Shown here piece after piece: positions 1-6,225 of a DNA stretch of 12,898 nt (the first letter of the stretch is position 1; each line of letters starts with the position of its first letter). This DNA is from Vulcanimicrobiia bacterium (GTDB taxonomy: Bacteria > Vulcanimicrobiota > Vulcanimicrobiia > Vulcanimicrobiales > Vulcanimicrobiaceae): positions 1 through 12,898 of the forward strand of contig JANWKW010000007.1 in assembly GCA_025451135.1 (NCBI GenBank). The letters are read 5' to 3'. Under the pieces are notes generated by a model. The model had not been told where the DNA came from, ran no database searches, and saw only the letters and a program-made list of their open reading frames with translations. The position numbers and the translations under genes are program-made.

Positions 1-115
1 ACGCGCGCCGCCCGGCGGTGAAGTCGGCGAGTCCGTGCCGGCAGTCGACCAGGATCAGTCGCGGGTCCGCGCGCCGCTCGGCGATCTCGCGGATGGCGAC
101 GATCGTGTCGAACAC
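1..115 (-). CDS. Rhodanese-type sulfurtransferase, N-terminal fragment (cut by window edge)
   Basis: The first 38 codons of a gene that runs off the left edge. The frame begins at a GTG four bases after the glutaredoxin stop codon. Its translation contains LILVDCRHGLADFTAGRRA (residues 20-38), which matches the start of the first rhodanese domain in thiosulfate/3-mercaptopyruvate sulfurtransferases (SseA type: a strand ending in LDCR, then a short helix with D-x-x-AGR). The active-site Cys loop lies outside the window. This family moves sulfane sulfur from thiosulfate or mercaptopyruvate to cyanide, thiols or proteins. Its place directly behind bolA and the monothiol glutaredoxin suggests co-expression for sulfur or Fe-S work, which is inference. 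No convincing ribosome binding site is visible, so translation may be coupled to the glutaredoxin gene. No other in-frame start is seen nearby. Confidence 0.72.
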   Translation of the reverse strand, partial: MFDTIVAIREIAERRADPRLILVDCRHGLADFTAGRRA

Positions 116-119
116 GGTC

Positions 120-473
120 TTAGCGGAGCTGGATGGTCGTCTTCGGGGCTTCGCTGCCGAAGGCGTTCTTGAGGATGGTCTGCAACTCGCCCTTTTCGGC
201 CATCGGCCCGAGCACGTCGGTGTCGCCGTAGAACGTGCCGTCGATGAAGACCTTGGGGAGCGTCGGCCAATCGGTCATCTGCGAGAGGGCTTCGCGCTTG
301 GGCATGTTCTCGAGGACGTCGACGACTTCGAACGGGTAGCCGAAGTTGTTGAAGAACTGAATCGTCTCGAGGGTGAAGCCGCAGCGCGGCGCATCCTTGG
401 TGCCCTTGCCGTAGACCAGGATCTTGTTGGCGCCGACCTCGGCCTCGATCTCGTGTTTGAGCTGTTCGGACAT
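120..473 (-). CDS. grxD: Grx4-type monothiol glutaredoxin (CGFT active site)
   Basis: A cytosolic 117-residue protein of the single-domain Grx4/GrxD family, which bind and pass on [2Fe-2S] clusters with glutathione and partner with BolA proteins. Visible family marks are K23, the PRCGFT active site (Cys31), the cis-Pro motif WPTLPKVFIDG (69-79) and the GSH-binding region GDTDVL (83-88). Length is usual for the family. The active site reads CGFT rather than the near-invariant CGFS, and the usual GG-S/C-D is GDTD; both are conservative but uncommon. The ATG lies five bases after the bolA stop, so the two are almost certainly co-translated, and that gene order supports a BolA-Grx partnership. 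The symbol follows E. coli usage; family assignment is secure, the cluster-transfer role is inferred from homologues. Confidence 0.93.
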   Translation of the reverse strand: MSEQLKHEIEAEVGANKILVYGKGTKDAPRCGFTLETIQFFNNFGYPFEVVDVLENMPKREALSQMTDWPTLPKVFIDGTFYGDTDVLGPMAEKGELQTILKNAFGSEAPKTTIQLR

Positions 474-478
474 GGCGA

Positions 479-712
479 TTACTCCGCGACGGTGGTGGTG
501 AGTTCGATGGCGTGGATGCGGCCGTCGCTGTGGGCGGCTTTGAGCGCGCGATAGACCATCTGGTGCTGCTGGATCAGCGTCTTGCCGGCGAAGGCCGTCG
601 AGGTGACGCCGATGTTGAAGTGATCCATGGTGCCGGTGCGGTCGAAGACCGTGACCTCGGCGTCGGGCATCGTCTCGCGGATCAAGGCGACGATGGCATC
701 GTTGGCGATCAT
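479..712 (-). CDS. bolA: BolA family protein
   Basis: A small cytosolic protein of 77 residues with the BolA fold signature. It has an N-terminal helix, the segment HFNIGVTSTAFAGKTLIQQHQ (31-51; the family pattern is H-x4-V-x-S-x2-F-x-G-x4-RH-x-x-VY), VYRAL (53-57) and a C-terminal IHAIELTT with the conserved His (67). BolA/IbaG proteins form [2Fe-2S]-bridged heterodimers with monothiol glutaredoxins; the next gene, five bases downstream, is such a glutaredoxin. The ATG at 710-712 is preceded by AGGGA (717-721) with a four-base gap. The usual Arg-His before the VY motif is Gln-His here, so this may be an IbaG-like or divergent member. The specific pathway (Fe-S delivery, stress or cell-shape regulation) cannot be read from the sequence. 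Confidence 0.93.
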   Translation of the reverse strand: MIANDAIVALIRETMPDAEVTVFDRTGTMDHFNIGVTSTAFAGKTLIQQHQMVYRALKAAHSDGRIHAIELTTTVAE

Positions 713-734
713 GACGTCCCTAGTATGGGGCCTT

Positions 735-977
735 CTAGGACGTCAGGCGCGGGCTTTCGTCGCCGCGCAGGGTCTTGGCCAGGTCGTTGGCATTGCGCAG
801 GGTGGCGGGCAGGTCGCCGCCTGCTTTGGACAGGGCGGCCGCCACGCCGCCCGCCAGCACCACACCGGTGACCGCCACCAGGATGGCCGGGACGCCGTGG
901 GCCTTGACCGGGCCGATCTCGATCCGGAACTCCCGGACCAGCCGGGCCATCCCCTTGAAAAAACCGTAGGCCTTCAT
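735..977 (-). CDS. Small single-span membrane protein, unknown function
   Basis: An 80-residue protein I do not recognise. The first 20 residues are basic and amphipathic (MKAYGFFKGMARLVREFR), followed by a hydrophobic stretch at 29-49 (GVPAILVAVTGVVLAGGVAAA) and a polar tail of about 30 residues that is likely helical. This suggests one transmembrane helix, N-terminus inside by the positive-inside rule. The ATG is preceded by AGG five bases away. It lies 18 bases after the upstream lipoprotein gene and 22 bases before bolA, which supports it as a real gene in the same transcript. Codon use matches its neighbours. It could be an accessory subunit or a lineage-specific orphan; nothing links it to the BolA/Grx function except position. 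Confidence 0.6.
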   Translation of the reverse strand: MKAYGFFKGMARLVREFRIEIGPVKAHGVPAILVAVTGVVLAGGVAAALSKAGGDLPATLRNANDLAKTLRGDESPRLTS

Positions 978-995
978 CCCGACCTAGTTGGAGGG

Positions 996-1715
996 CTAGT
1001 CGTCGAATCCCGCGTCGGAGCCGTCGGCGTACTTGATCTCTTTGACCTGGGCGACGATCGTCTTGGGCTTGCCCTTGGCGGCCATCAGCGGCCCGGCGTC
1101 TTCGCCGAACCGGTAGTAGCGCATCGGGTCGTCGAACGCTACGGTGCCGTGCCCCGCGATGTCGCGGGTGACGTGCACCTCGGACATCGCGATGCGCGCG
1201 CCGGTCTTGGCGTCGCGGAGTTCCAGCCCGAGGTCGAGCTTCTTGATCTCCTTGGCGGAAAGGTTGCGGAACGCGAAGTGGAGCACGATCTTGCGGTCGT
1301 CTTCCGAGACCAGCGCGACCGTCGGCGCGATCAGCTTGGCCAGCATGGCCTTGTGGCGTCTGTCGTCCGCGTTGGCCTGCGCGGCCATCCGAAGCCCGAC
1401 CTCGTAGGAGATCTGCAGGTCGATCACCTCGCGCACGGTCTTGCCCTCATACGCGTCGGTACGGTCCTGGTGGTCGTCGACGAACGCGGCGAAGCGGTTC
1501 TTGTCGAGCGTCGACAGGTCGCTGGCCGCCACGTCGGCCTGGACCTTGGCGAGCGTCGGGACGGTCACGACCTCGGCGTCGATCGCGCCGGGAGCGACGC
1601 TGGCCACGGCGGTCGCGGCGGAAGAAGAACTCGCGGCACGACCGCCGCAACCAGCGAGGCTCGCCGCTAACGCGGCGAGCCCCATGAGTGCTGTGACCTT
1701 GGTGCGGATGGTCAA
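996..1715 (-). CDS. Lipoprotein of unknown function
   Basis: A predicted exported lipoprotein of 239 residues. I chose the TTG start at 1713-1715 because it gives a proper signal peptide: basic n-region (R4, K6), hydrophobic core 7-20, and a lipobox L20-A21-G22-C23. The ATG ten codons later (1683-1685) would give no charged n-region and is followed at once by a strong hairpin. The TTG overlaps the TGA of the upstream gene as TTGA, implying coupled translation. After a Ser/Ala-rich linker (24-46) comes a helical region (47-130) rich in charged residues, then a probable beta-rich domain (131-232) with IVLHFAFRNLSAKEI and a short acidic C-terminus. No catalytic motif or named family is recognised. 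Partnership with the preceding lipoprotein is suggested by coupling only. Confidence 0.75.
   Translation of the reverse strand: MTIRTKVTALMGLAALAASLAGCGGRAASSSSAATAVASVAPGAIDAEVVTVPTLAKVQADVAASDLSTLDKNRFAAFVDDHQDRTDAYEGKTVREVIDLQISYEVGLRMAAQANADDRRHKAMLAKLIAPTVALVSEDDRKIVLHFAFRNLSAKEIKKLDLGLELRDAKTGARIAMSEVHVTRDIAGHGTVAFDDPMRYYRFGEDAGPLMAAKGKPKTIVAQVKEIKYADGSDAGFDD
1658..1681 (-). other. Perfect 10-bp GC-rich hairpin inside lipoprotein signal-peptide codons
   Basis: GGCTCGCCGC at 1658-1667 and GCGGCGAGCC at 1672-1681 are perfect inverted copies around a four-base loop. On the mRNA it lies about 34 bases after the TTG start, within codons 12-19. It may arise simply from the repeated Leu-Ala-Ala coding, but it could slow early elongation or act as an RNA structure. 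Confidence 0.5.
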
Positions 1716-3067
1716 GTGCAGCTGGTCCCCGATACGAACTTCACGCTGAGCAGCGGATGGAGTTCGATGCCGTTCGGCGCGACGCCCGTCTGCCCGTGCA
1801 GCGGGTCGAAGAAGGCGACGCCGGTGACGTCGACCACGATGCCCGACGCGAAGTTGGTGAACGAGCTCGGCGGATTGCCGAAACACGAGACCAGTTTCGC
1901 GCGGACGGACGTGTAGTAGTTCTGGAAGCCCGACGCGCAGGCCATGCTGCAGGTCGGGTCCGGCGGTTCGATGATCATCGTCTTGGTCGGAGCGTTCGGA
2001 TCCGCGATCACGATATGGAAATCGTGATCCGCCTCGGTCTTCCAGCCGACCAATACGGCGCGCACGGTGTACGAGTGGGTCTCGTACGGAGCGTACCGGG
2101 TGGTGTCGTTGCTCGACGTGTAGCCGCTCGGAACCGGAGCCGCGGCGAGGGTCGAGACCGAGATGCTGGTCGGCGTCCAGTTGATGGTGTTCCAGTAGGC
2201 ATCGTCGAGGGTCTTGATGTGCCAGCGCTCGACGCCGCACGAGGTGCCGCACGACTGGCTGCCGTGACCTGCCGGCGTCGCGATCGGGGTCGGGCCGCCC
2301 GAAGGGGTAGGCGTCGCGGTCGGCGCGGGGGTCGGACTGTGGGTCGGCGTGGCCGTCGGCCCGCCCGTCGGGGTCGGCGTCGGGGCCGGGGTCGAGGTGC
2401 CGCCGGTCGTCCAGGCCACGTCGTCGACGTACTGGTAGACGTTGCCGGTGCTGTACCCGTCGCCGTAGACGCTGAACTCCAGGTAGACGGTCTGGCCGGC
2501 GTAGGCGCTCACGTCGTAGGTGCGCTGGGTCCAGGCCTGGGTGTTGCTGGCTTCCTTCATGTAGTTGTGAAGGACGGTGCCGGAGCTGTTGACCAGGTCG
2601 AAGCGCTGGCCGGCGTAGGTCGTGCCGGTCTCGTTCGTACCCTCGTAGGTCCAGAACGTGATCTTGCCGCCGGCCGGAACGGTGACTTGCTGGCAGACGC
2701 CCGACGTGCCGTTGATCTCGGGCGTCGAGACCTGGCCGTTGAGGTCGCTGTACGAGCCTGTATGCGGGCGATAGGTGGCGATGCGGGCGTTGACGGTTCC
2801 GCACTGCGTCCATGAGGCGTAACCGCCGGACTCGAAGCCCGGGTCGGCGAGGTTCCCGGACGCGTCGGCGACGGTCTTGCCGCCGGGCTGGGCCGCCGGC
2901 GGCGCCGGCTTCTGGATGGTGAAGTGGGGTTCGGCCGCTGCGGTTCTTCCGGGAACCTGGGCTTGCGGGCCGGGTCCGGAAGAGGGGACGACGTTCTGCG
3001 AGCCGGCCGCACAAGCGACGATCGCAAATACAAAAACCAGGCCGAATAGGGTGCGCATGGACTTCAA
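1712..3067 (-). CDS. Secreted lipoprotein: carbohydrate-binding-like module, PT-rich linker, ELHP-motif domain
   Basis: A 451-residue exported protein. The start is TTG (3065-3067), chosen because GGAGGGA (3073-3079) ends five bases upstream; the ATG three codons later is too far from it. The signal peptide ends in a lipobox I16-V17-A18-C19. A Pro-rich spacer (28-62) leads to a beta-sandwich-like module (72-221) with NLADPGFESGGYASW and VDDVAW, typical of carbohydrate-binding or galactose-binding-like modules in secreted proteins. A Thr-Pro repeat linker follows (223-268). The C-terminal domain (273-445) carries paired cysteines, HDFHIVIADP (348-357) and FFDPLHGQTGVAPNGIELHP (419-438). I know this last pattern from uncharacterised secreted bacterial proteins, without an assigned activity. 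Likely surface-bound, perhaps polysaccharide-associated; enzyme or adhesin is undecided. Confidence 0.85.
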   Translation of the reverse strand: MKSMRTLFGLVFVFAIVACAAGSQNVVPSSGPGPQAQVPGRTAAAEPHFTIQKPAPPAAQPGGKTVADASGNLADPGFESGGYASWTQCGTVNARIATYRPHTGSYSDLNGQVSTPEINGTSGVCQQVTVPAGGKITFWTYEGTNETGTTYAGQRFDLVNSSGTVLHNYMKEASNTQAWTQRTYDVSAYAGQTVYLEFSVYGDGYSTGNVYQYVDDVAWTTGGTSTPAPTPTPTGGPTATPTHSPTPAPTATPTPSGGPTPIATPAGHGSQSCGTSCGVERWHIKTLDDAYWNTINWTPTSISVSTLAAAPVPSGYTSSNDTTRYAPYETHSYTVRAVLVGWKTEADHDFHIVIADPNAPTKTMIIEPPDPTCSMACASGFQNYYTSVRAKLVSCFGNPPSSFTNFASGIVVDVTGVAFFDPLHGQTGVAPNGIELHPLLSVKFVSGTSCT

Positions 3068-3072
3068 GGCGG

Positions 3073-3079
3073 TCCCTCC
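3073..3079 (-). promoter_or_regulatory. Ribosome binding site deciding a TTG start
   Basis: GGAGGGA on the minus strand, with GGAGG seven bases before the TTG at 3065-3067. The in-frame ATG at 3056-3058 would be 16 bases from GGAGG, so the TTG is the better start. Confidence 0.7.
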
Positions 3080-3100
3080 GGTGCTTCTAAGATTGTTCTC

Positions 3101-3128
3101 AGACTAGCCGGTAGACGCGGCCCGTCAA
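3101..3128 (-). promoter_or_regulatory. Sigma70-like promoter of the minus-strand lipoprotein-BolA-Grx unit
   Basis: TTGACG (3123-3128 on the minus strand), a 16-base spacer and TAGTCT (3101-3106). The -10 matches consensus at only three positions, but the -35 is good and the predicted leader is short (about 28 bases to the TTG). The -35 sits in one arm of the inverted repeat at 3121-3155. Confidence 0.45.
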
Positions 3129-3155
3129 TAGGTGCATTTCGCCTCTATTGACCGG
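3121..3155. repeat. Inverted repeat holding divergent -35 boxes
   Basis: Arms 3121-3131 (CCCGTCAATAG) and 3145-3155 (CTATTGACCGG) match in 10 of 11 positions around a 13-base spacer. Each arm reads CTATTGAC outward toward its own gene, so this may be a pair of back-to-back -35 elements, an operator, or both. Confidence 0.6.
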
Positions 3156-3176
3156 TCGCCGGCTCCATGGTAAATG
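3148..3176 (+). promoter_or_regulatory. Sigma70-like promoter of the MDR oxidoreductase gene
   Basis: TTGACC (3148-3153), a 17-base spacer and TAAATG (3171-3176) in an otherwise GC-rich stretch. The predicted transcript would begin near 3183 with a six-bp hairpin (CTCGGG 3182-3187, CCCGAG 3192-3197) at its extreme 5' end, then a purine-rich leader to the ATG at 3235. Confidence 0.45.
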
Positions 3177-3234
3177 CGACGCTCGGGACGGCCCGAGAGG
3201 GGAGAGGGCGGTTCGGGCGCCTATACCAGGAGCT

Positions 3235-4215
3235 ATGAACGAAGCCAGCATGCGGGCGGTCCGGTTGACCGAGACGATGGGCGTCCCCGCCGTGGACCCG
3301 GCGACGCCGCTGCCTGCGCGGATCGAAGGCGAGACGCTGGTCCGCGTCCGGGCGGCGGCGCTCAATCATCGCGACGTCTACATCATGCAGGGGAAGTACC
3401 CGGGCATCACCTTGCCGGTGACGCTCGGATCGGACGGCGCGGGTGAGGCGGACGGACGCGAGGTCGTGATCGATCCGATGCTCGGCTGGGGCGACGACGA
3501 TCGCGTCTGGCGAACCGGCGCGTCGATCCTGGGGATGCCGCGCGACGGGACGATGGCCGGCTACGTCGCGGTCCCGAACGAGAACGTCCACGCCAAGCCC
3601 GCGCATCTCTCGCTCGACGAAGCGGCGGCGTTGCCGCTCGCGGGCCTGACCGCCTACCGTGCGCTTTTCACCCGGGGCGGTCTCTCGTCGGGCGAGACGG
3701 TGCTGATCACCGGCGTCGGCGGCGGCGTGCAGACCTTCGTGCTGCTCTTCGCCAAGGCCGCCGGCGCGCGGACGATCGTCACGTCGGGAAGCGACGAGAA
3801 GCTCACGCGCGCGACCGCGCTGGGTGCGGACGTCGCGATCAACTATCGCACCGACGAGGCCTGGTACAAGGCCGTGCGCAAGGCGGGGCCGATCGATCTC
3901 GCGGTCGACTCCGCGGGCGGCGCCACGCTGGCGCGGTGCATCGACGCGGTCCGGCCGGGCGGACGGGTCGTGCTCTACGGCGGCTCGAACGGCGACGCGA
4001 CCGTGCGGCCGTTCTCGATCTTCTGGAACCACCTCGACGTGCTCGGGACCTCGATGGGAAGCCCGCGCGATTTCGCCGCCATGCTCGCATTCGTCGAGCG
4101 AGAGCGCATCCGGCCGGCGATCGACCGCGTCTATCCGATGGACCGGGTGGCCGAAGCGATGCGGCGGATGGACGAAGCCCACCAGTTCGGCAAGATCGTC
4201 ATCCGGGTCGATTGA
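3235..4215 (+). CDS. Zinc-independent MDR-superfamily NAD(P)H oxidoreductase (quinone reductase-like)
   Basis: A 326-residue cytosolic medium-chain dehydrogenase/reductase. The N-terminal GroES-like domain carries ALNHRDVYIMQGKYPGITLP (42-61) and GSDGAGE; the Rossmann domain carries VLITGVGGGVQTF (156-168), GSDEKL (185-190), ALGAD and PGGRVVLYGG (241-250). The only cysteine is C235, so neither catalytic nor structural zinc can be bound in the usual way; the protein should act as a zinc-free reductase, probably NADPH-dependent on a quinone, enal or enone. Substrate is unknown. The ATG at 3235 is preceded by AGGAG only two bases away, unusually close; the ATG at 3250 is an alternative. It is divergent from the lipoprotein operon and its 3' end overlaps the LACTB2-like gene tail to tail by 17 bases. 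Confidence 0.9.
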   Translation: MNEASMRAVRLTETMGVPAVDPATPLPARIEGETLVRVRAAALNHRDVYIMQGKYPGITLPVTLGSDGAGEADGREVVIDPMLGWGDDDRVWRTGASILGMPRDGTMAGYVAVPNENVHAKPAHLSLDEAAALPLAGLTAYRALFTRGGLSSGETVLITGVGGGVQTFVLLFAKAAGARTIVTSGSDEKLTRATALGADVAINYRTDEAWYKAVRKAGPIDLAVDSAGGATLARCIDAVRPGGRVVLYGGSNGDATVRPFSIFWNHLDVLGTSMGSPRDFAAMLAFVERERIRPAIDRVYPMDRVAEAMRRMDEAHQFGKIVIRVD

Positions 4216-5125
4216 CGGAGTAGAGCCGTAGCGTGTCGAGGTGGAGCATCGTGCCGAGCTCCGCTTCCACCAGCGCGGCGTGTTCCTCGCCGACGATGCT
4301 CGCCCAGGCCGGGTTGAGGATGGCGTTGTCGGCGGCGTCGATCGGCCGGTCGAGTTCGTGCGAACGCACCCTGCCCTCGCGTTCGAGCGGCAGCAGATAG
4401 GCCAACATCTGGCGCGCGGCGGCCGGCCACAGCACCGGCCGCACGTCGGCGTAGATCCGCCGCACGAGATCCGGGATGGTCTGCGGTTGGAGTGCGAGCG
4501 CGAGCAGCAGTTCTTCTTCGCGCCGCCGCCGGTGCTCGATGTATTCGCGCAGTTTCGCCTGCGCGTCGTCGACGCGCGGACCGTGGCCGCCGTGGATCGT
4601 CCGGGCCTCGCCGTACGCGTTCGCGAGCCGCTGCAAGGTGCGCTGGTACGCGCGCATATCGCCGCCGGGCGGCGCGATCGCGACCGTCCCGGTGCCGAGC
4701 ACGACGTCGCCTGTGTAGAGCGCACGGTCGTCCTCGTCGTAGAAGACCAGCGAATCGAAGGTGTGGCCGGGCGCGTCGATCGCCCGCAGCGCGATCCCGC
4801 CGACGCGCGTGCGCGCTCCGTCGCGCAGCGACCGGTCGTGCGCGAACTCGGCGGTGTGATGCGCGTAGATCGGCGCGCCGCACGCGGCCGCCAGCATCGG
4901 CGCGGCCGGCCAGTGGTCGGGATGGCCGTGCGTCACGAAGATGGCCTCGATGCGCGCGTCGCGATCGCGCGCCGCGTTGAGGATCGCATCGACGTGGCGC
5001 GCGACCGGCGGTCCCGGATCGATGCACAGCGCGTGGCCGGCCCCGTCGTCGAGCAGATAGGCGTTCGTGCCGTCGAGCGTCAGCGCGGACGGATTGGGCG
5101 CGAGCAGGCGCGCGACATGGGTCAC
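4199..5125 (-). CDS. LACTB2-like metallo-beta-lactamase-fold hydrolase
   Basis: A 308-residue cytosolic metal-dependent hydrolase of the LACTB2 group. The metal motif THGHPDH (65-71) supplies H66, H68, D70 and H71; further ligands are H121 in APGHT, D140 in YTGD and H181 in GGHGP. GTGTVAIAPPGGDMRAY (145-161) and EYIEHRRRREEELL (194-207) are typical of the group, followed by a winged-helix region (207-255). Human LACTB2 is an endoribonuclease, but bacterial members have few tested substrates. About 50 residues beyond the winged helix (256-308) exceed the usual length. The start is GTG, overlapping the Nudix stop as GTGA, so the two are co-translated. The pairing with a Nudix hydrolase resembles the human LACTB2/NUDT19-type families, but a shared pathway is speculation. 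Confidence 0.9.
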   Translation of the reverse strand: MTHVARLLAPNPSALTLDGTNAYLLDDGAGHALCIDPGPPVARHVDAILNAARDRDARIEAIFVTHGHPDHWPAAPMLAAACGAPIYAHHTAEFAHDRSLRDGARTRVGGIALRAIDAPGHTFDSLVFYDEDDRALYTGDVVLGTGTVAIAPPGGDMRAYQRTLQRLANAYGEARTIHGGHGPRVDDAQAKLREYIEHRRRREEELLLALALQPQTIPDLVRRIYADVRPVLWPAAARQMLAYLLPLEREGRVRSHELDRPIDAADNAILNPAWASIVGEEHAALVEAELGTMLHLDTLRLYSVNRPG

Positions 5126-5658
5126 CAGGCGTTCTCGAGATCGGCCGGCATCACGTAGCCGGCATCCGGCGAGAGGGGCGGCGCGACCGTGCGGATCGGC
5201 TTGGCGCGCGCGAACGCCAGCAGCGCGTCGAGATCGGCGAACGCGGCCAGGCGCTCGAGATGTTTGATCGTCGGATACATCAGCCGCAAGGTCCCGTCGC
5301 GTTCTTCCCGCAGCGCATCGCGCGGATCGAGCCAGCGTCCGTCGTGGGTCTCGTGCTCGTCGGCCACCGGCGCGTGATCATCGAGCGCGGCGGCGAGGAA
5401 GAAGTGCGTGTCGTAGCGTCGTCCTTCGCCCGGCGGTGTGACCCAATGCGAGAACGGCACCAGCGCGCCGGGGTCCAAGCGCACGCCGGTCTCCTCTTCG
5501 AACTCGCGCACCGCCGCGGCGGCGAGACCGGCGTCGCCGGGGTCGAGCGCGCCGCCCGGAAAGACGACCGCGTCCGGCGCGAACGGACTGCGCGCGCTGC
5601 GACGGACCATGAAGACTTCGATACCGGCGTCCGCCCGCTTAGTGCGGACGAGCATCAC
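5122..5658 (-). CDS. Nudix hydrolase, NUDT19-like
   Basis: A Nudix-fold pyrophosphatase of about 178 residues. The box is recognisable by VVFPGGALDPGD and REFEEETGV, which hold the metal-binding glutamates. The first half of the canonical GX5E segment is degenerate, as in NUDT19/CoA-diphosphatase-like members that carry a spacer between FPGG and the RE-EE helix. Further family marks are SHWVTPP and YDTHFFLA in the central strands. The start is uncertain: GTG at 5656-5658 and ATG at 5653-5655 both truncate the first strand, and no canonical start lies close upstream. A GAGG followed after five bases by ATC would give the better N-terminus MEPRLAATVMLV, which would need a rare ATC start. The stop overlaps the next gene as GTGA. 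Substrate is not determined. Confidence 0.85.
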   Translation of the reverse strand: MMLVRTKRADAGIEVFMVRRSARSPFAPDAVVFPGGALDPGDAGLAAAAVREFEEETGVRLDPGALVPFSHWVTPPGEGRRYDTHFFLAAALDDHAPVADEHETHDGRWLDPRDALREERDGTLRLMYPTIKHLERLAAFADLDALLAFARAKPIRTVAPPLSPDAGYVMPADLENAW

Positions 5659-5718
5659 GGTGGCGGCGAGTCGCGGTTCGATTGGAACCTCGGTAGAGAC
5701 GGGTACGTTATGGAGGTT

Positions 5719-6135
5719 ATGAAACCGCGAGTTGTCGCTCTGGCCGTGGCCGTCCTGTTCGCATCGGGCGTCGGGACGTCGCACGCGCAGAGCACCCCCG
5801 TTCCCGCGCCGACGCCGACCCCGGCACCGTCGATCACCATCCCGAACCTGCCGTCGACCACGCAGATCGTCAACGACGTGCTGCAGACGATCGCGGGCCA
5901 GGCCACCGGCGCGTTCGGCTACAATCCGAATCAAGCCCACGGCACGGTGACGTTCTTCAAACGCTTCGACATGCAAGTCGCGCTCCAGCTGAACAAGTAT
6001 CGCCAGGTGAAGCTCCATCAGGGCACCGTGATCAACCCGCGCGGCGCGACCATCCGGCCGGGCCAGACGGTCGACGTGTGGGGCCACTCGGACCAGGACG
6101 GCACCCTGGAAGCGGATACGATCACGATCCACTAG
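5719..6135 (+). CDS. Small exported protein with a predicted beta-barrel (OB-like) domain
   Basis: A 138-residue protein with a classical signal peptide: KPR at the N-terminus, a hydrophobic core (5-19) and likely cleavage after S21-H22-A23. A Pro/Thr linker follows (26-38), then an amphipathic helix (46-62) and a beta-rich C-terminus (73-138) with GTVTFFKRFDMQVAL, QGTVINPRGATIRPGQTVDV and GTLEADTITIH. The last block, with a pattern of 'made by adding a tunable quantity to a barrel', resembles DUF5666/OB-fold exported proteins, but I would not name a family. The ATG at 5719 fits the signal peptide; GGAGG (5712-5716) is only two bases upstream, and an ATG at 5710 is the alternative start. It is divergent from the Nudix gene. 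Function unknown. Confidence 0.75.
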   Translation: MKPRVVALAVAVLFASGVGTSHAQSTPVPAPTPTPAPSITIPNLPSTTQIVNDVLQTIAGQATGAFGYNPNQAHGTVTFFKRFDMQVALQLNKYRQVKLHQGTVINPRGATIRPGQTVDVWGHSDQDGTLEADTITIH

Positions 6136-6225
6136 CGCGAAGCAATCCAAGAGCCGCACTGGCCCGTTCCCCCTGACGGATAACGCACTCGTTCCCGTTC
6201 TCGGGGAAGGACTAGAAGAAACGTC

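Noticed and set aside
2262..2400. Short tandem-like GGGGTCGGCGTC repeats, considered as a repeat array
   Set aside because: They code for the Thr-Pro linker of the lipoprotein and have no fixed repeat-spacer structure, so not CRISPR or a mobile-element end.
1757..2815. A 352-codon plus-strand frame opposite the CBM-like lipoprotein
   Set aside because: Arg/Gly/Val repeats mirror the Thr-Pro linker; the minus-strand gene has a signal peptide, lipobox and domains.
996..3014. A single 672-residue minus-strand protein joining two lipoprotein regions
   Set aside because: The N-terminal two thirds are an out-of-frame shadow of the upstream lipoprotein; the genuine protein starts at TTG 1713-1715 with its own lipobox.
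3145..4725. A 526-codon minus-strand frame opposite the MDR reductase
   Set aside because: It is the antisense of a conserved Rossmann-fold enzyme plus an out-of-frame shadow of the LACTB2-like gene.
5682..5709. Possible plus-strand promoter TTGGAA-16-TACGTT before the exported-protein gene
   Set aside because: Both hexamers are weak matches, and it sits over the uncertain Nudix start, so I did not list it.
6136..6225. Imperfect inverted repeat TTCCC/GGGAA near 6190-6205 as a terminator or operator
   Set aside because: The stem is only about five bp with no T-run; too weak to call.
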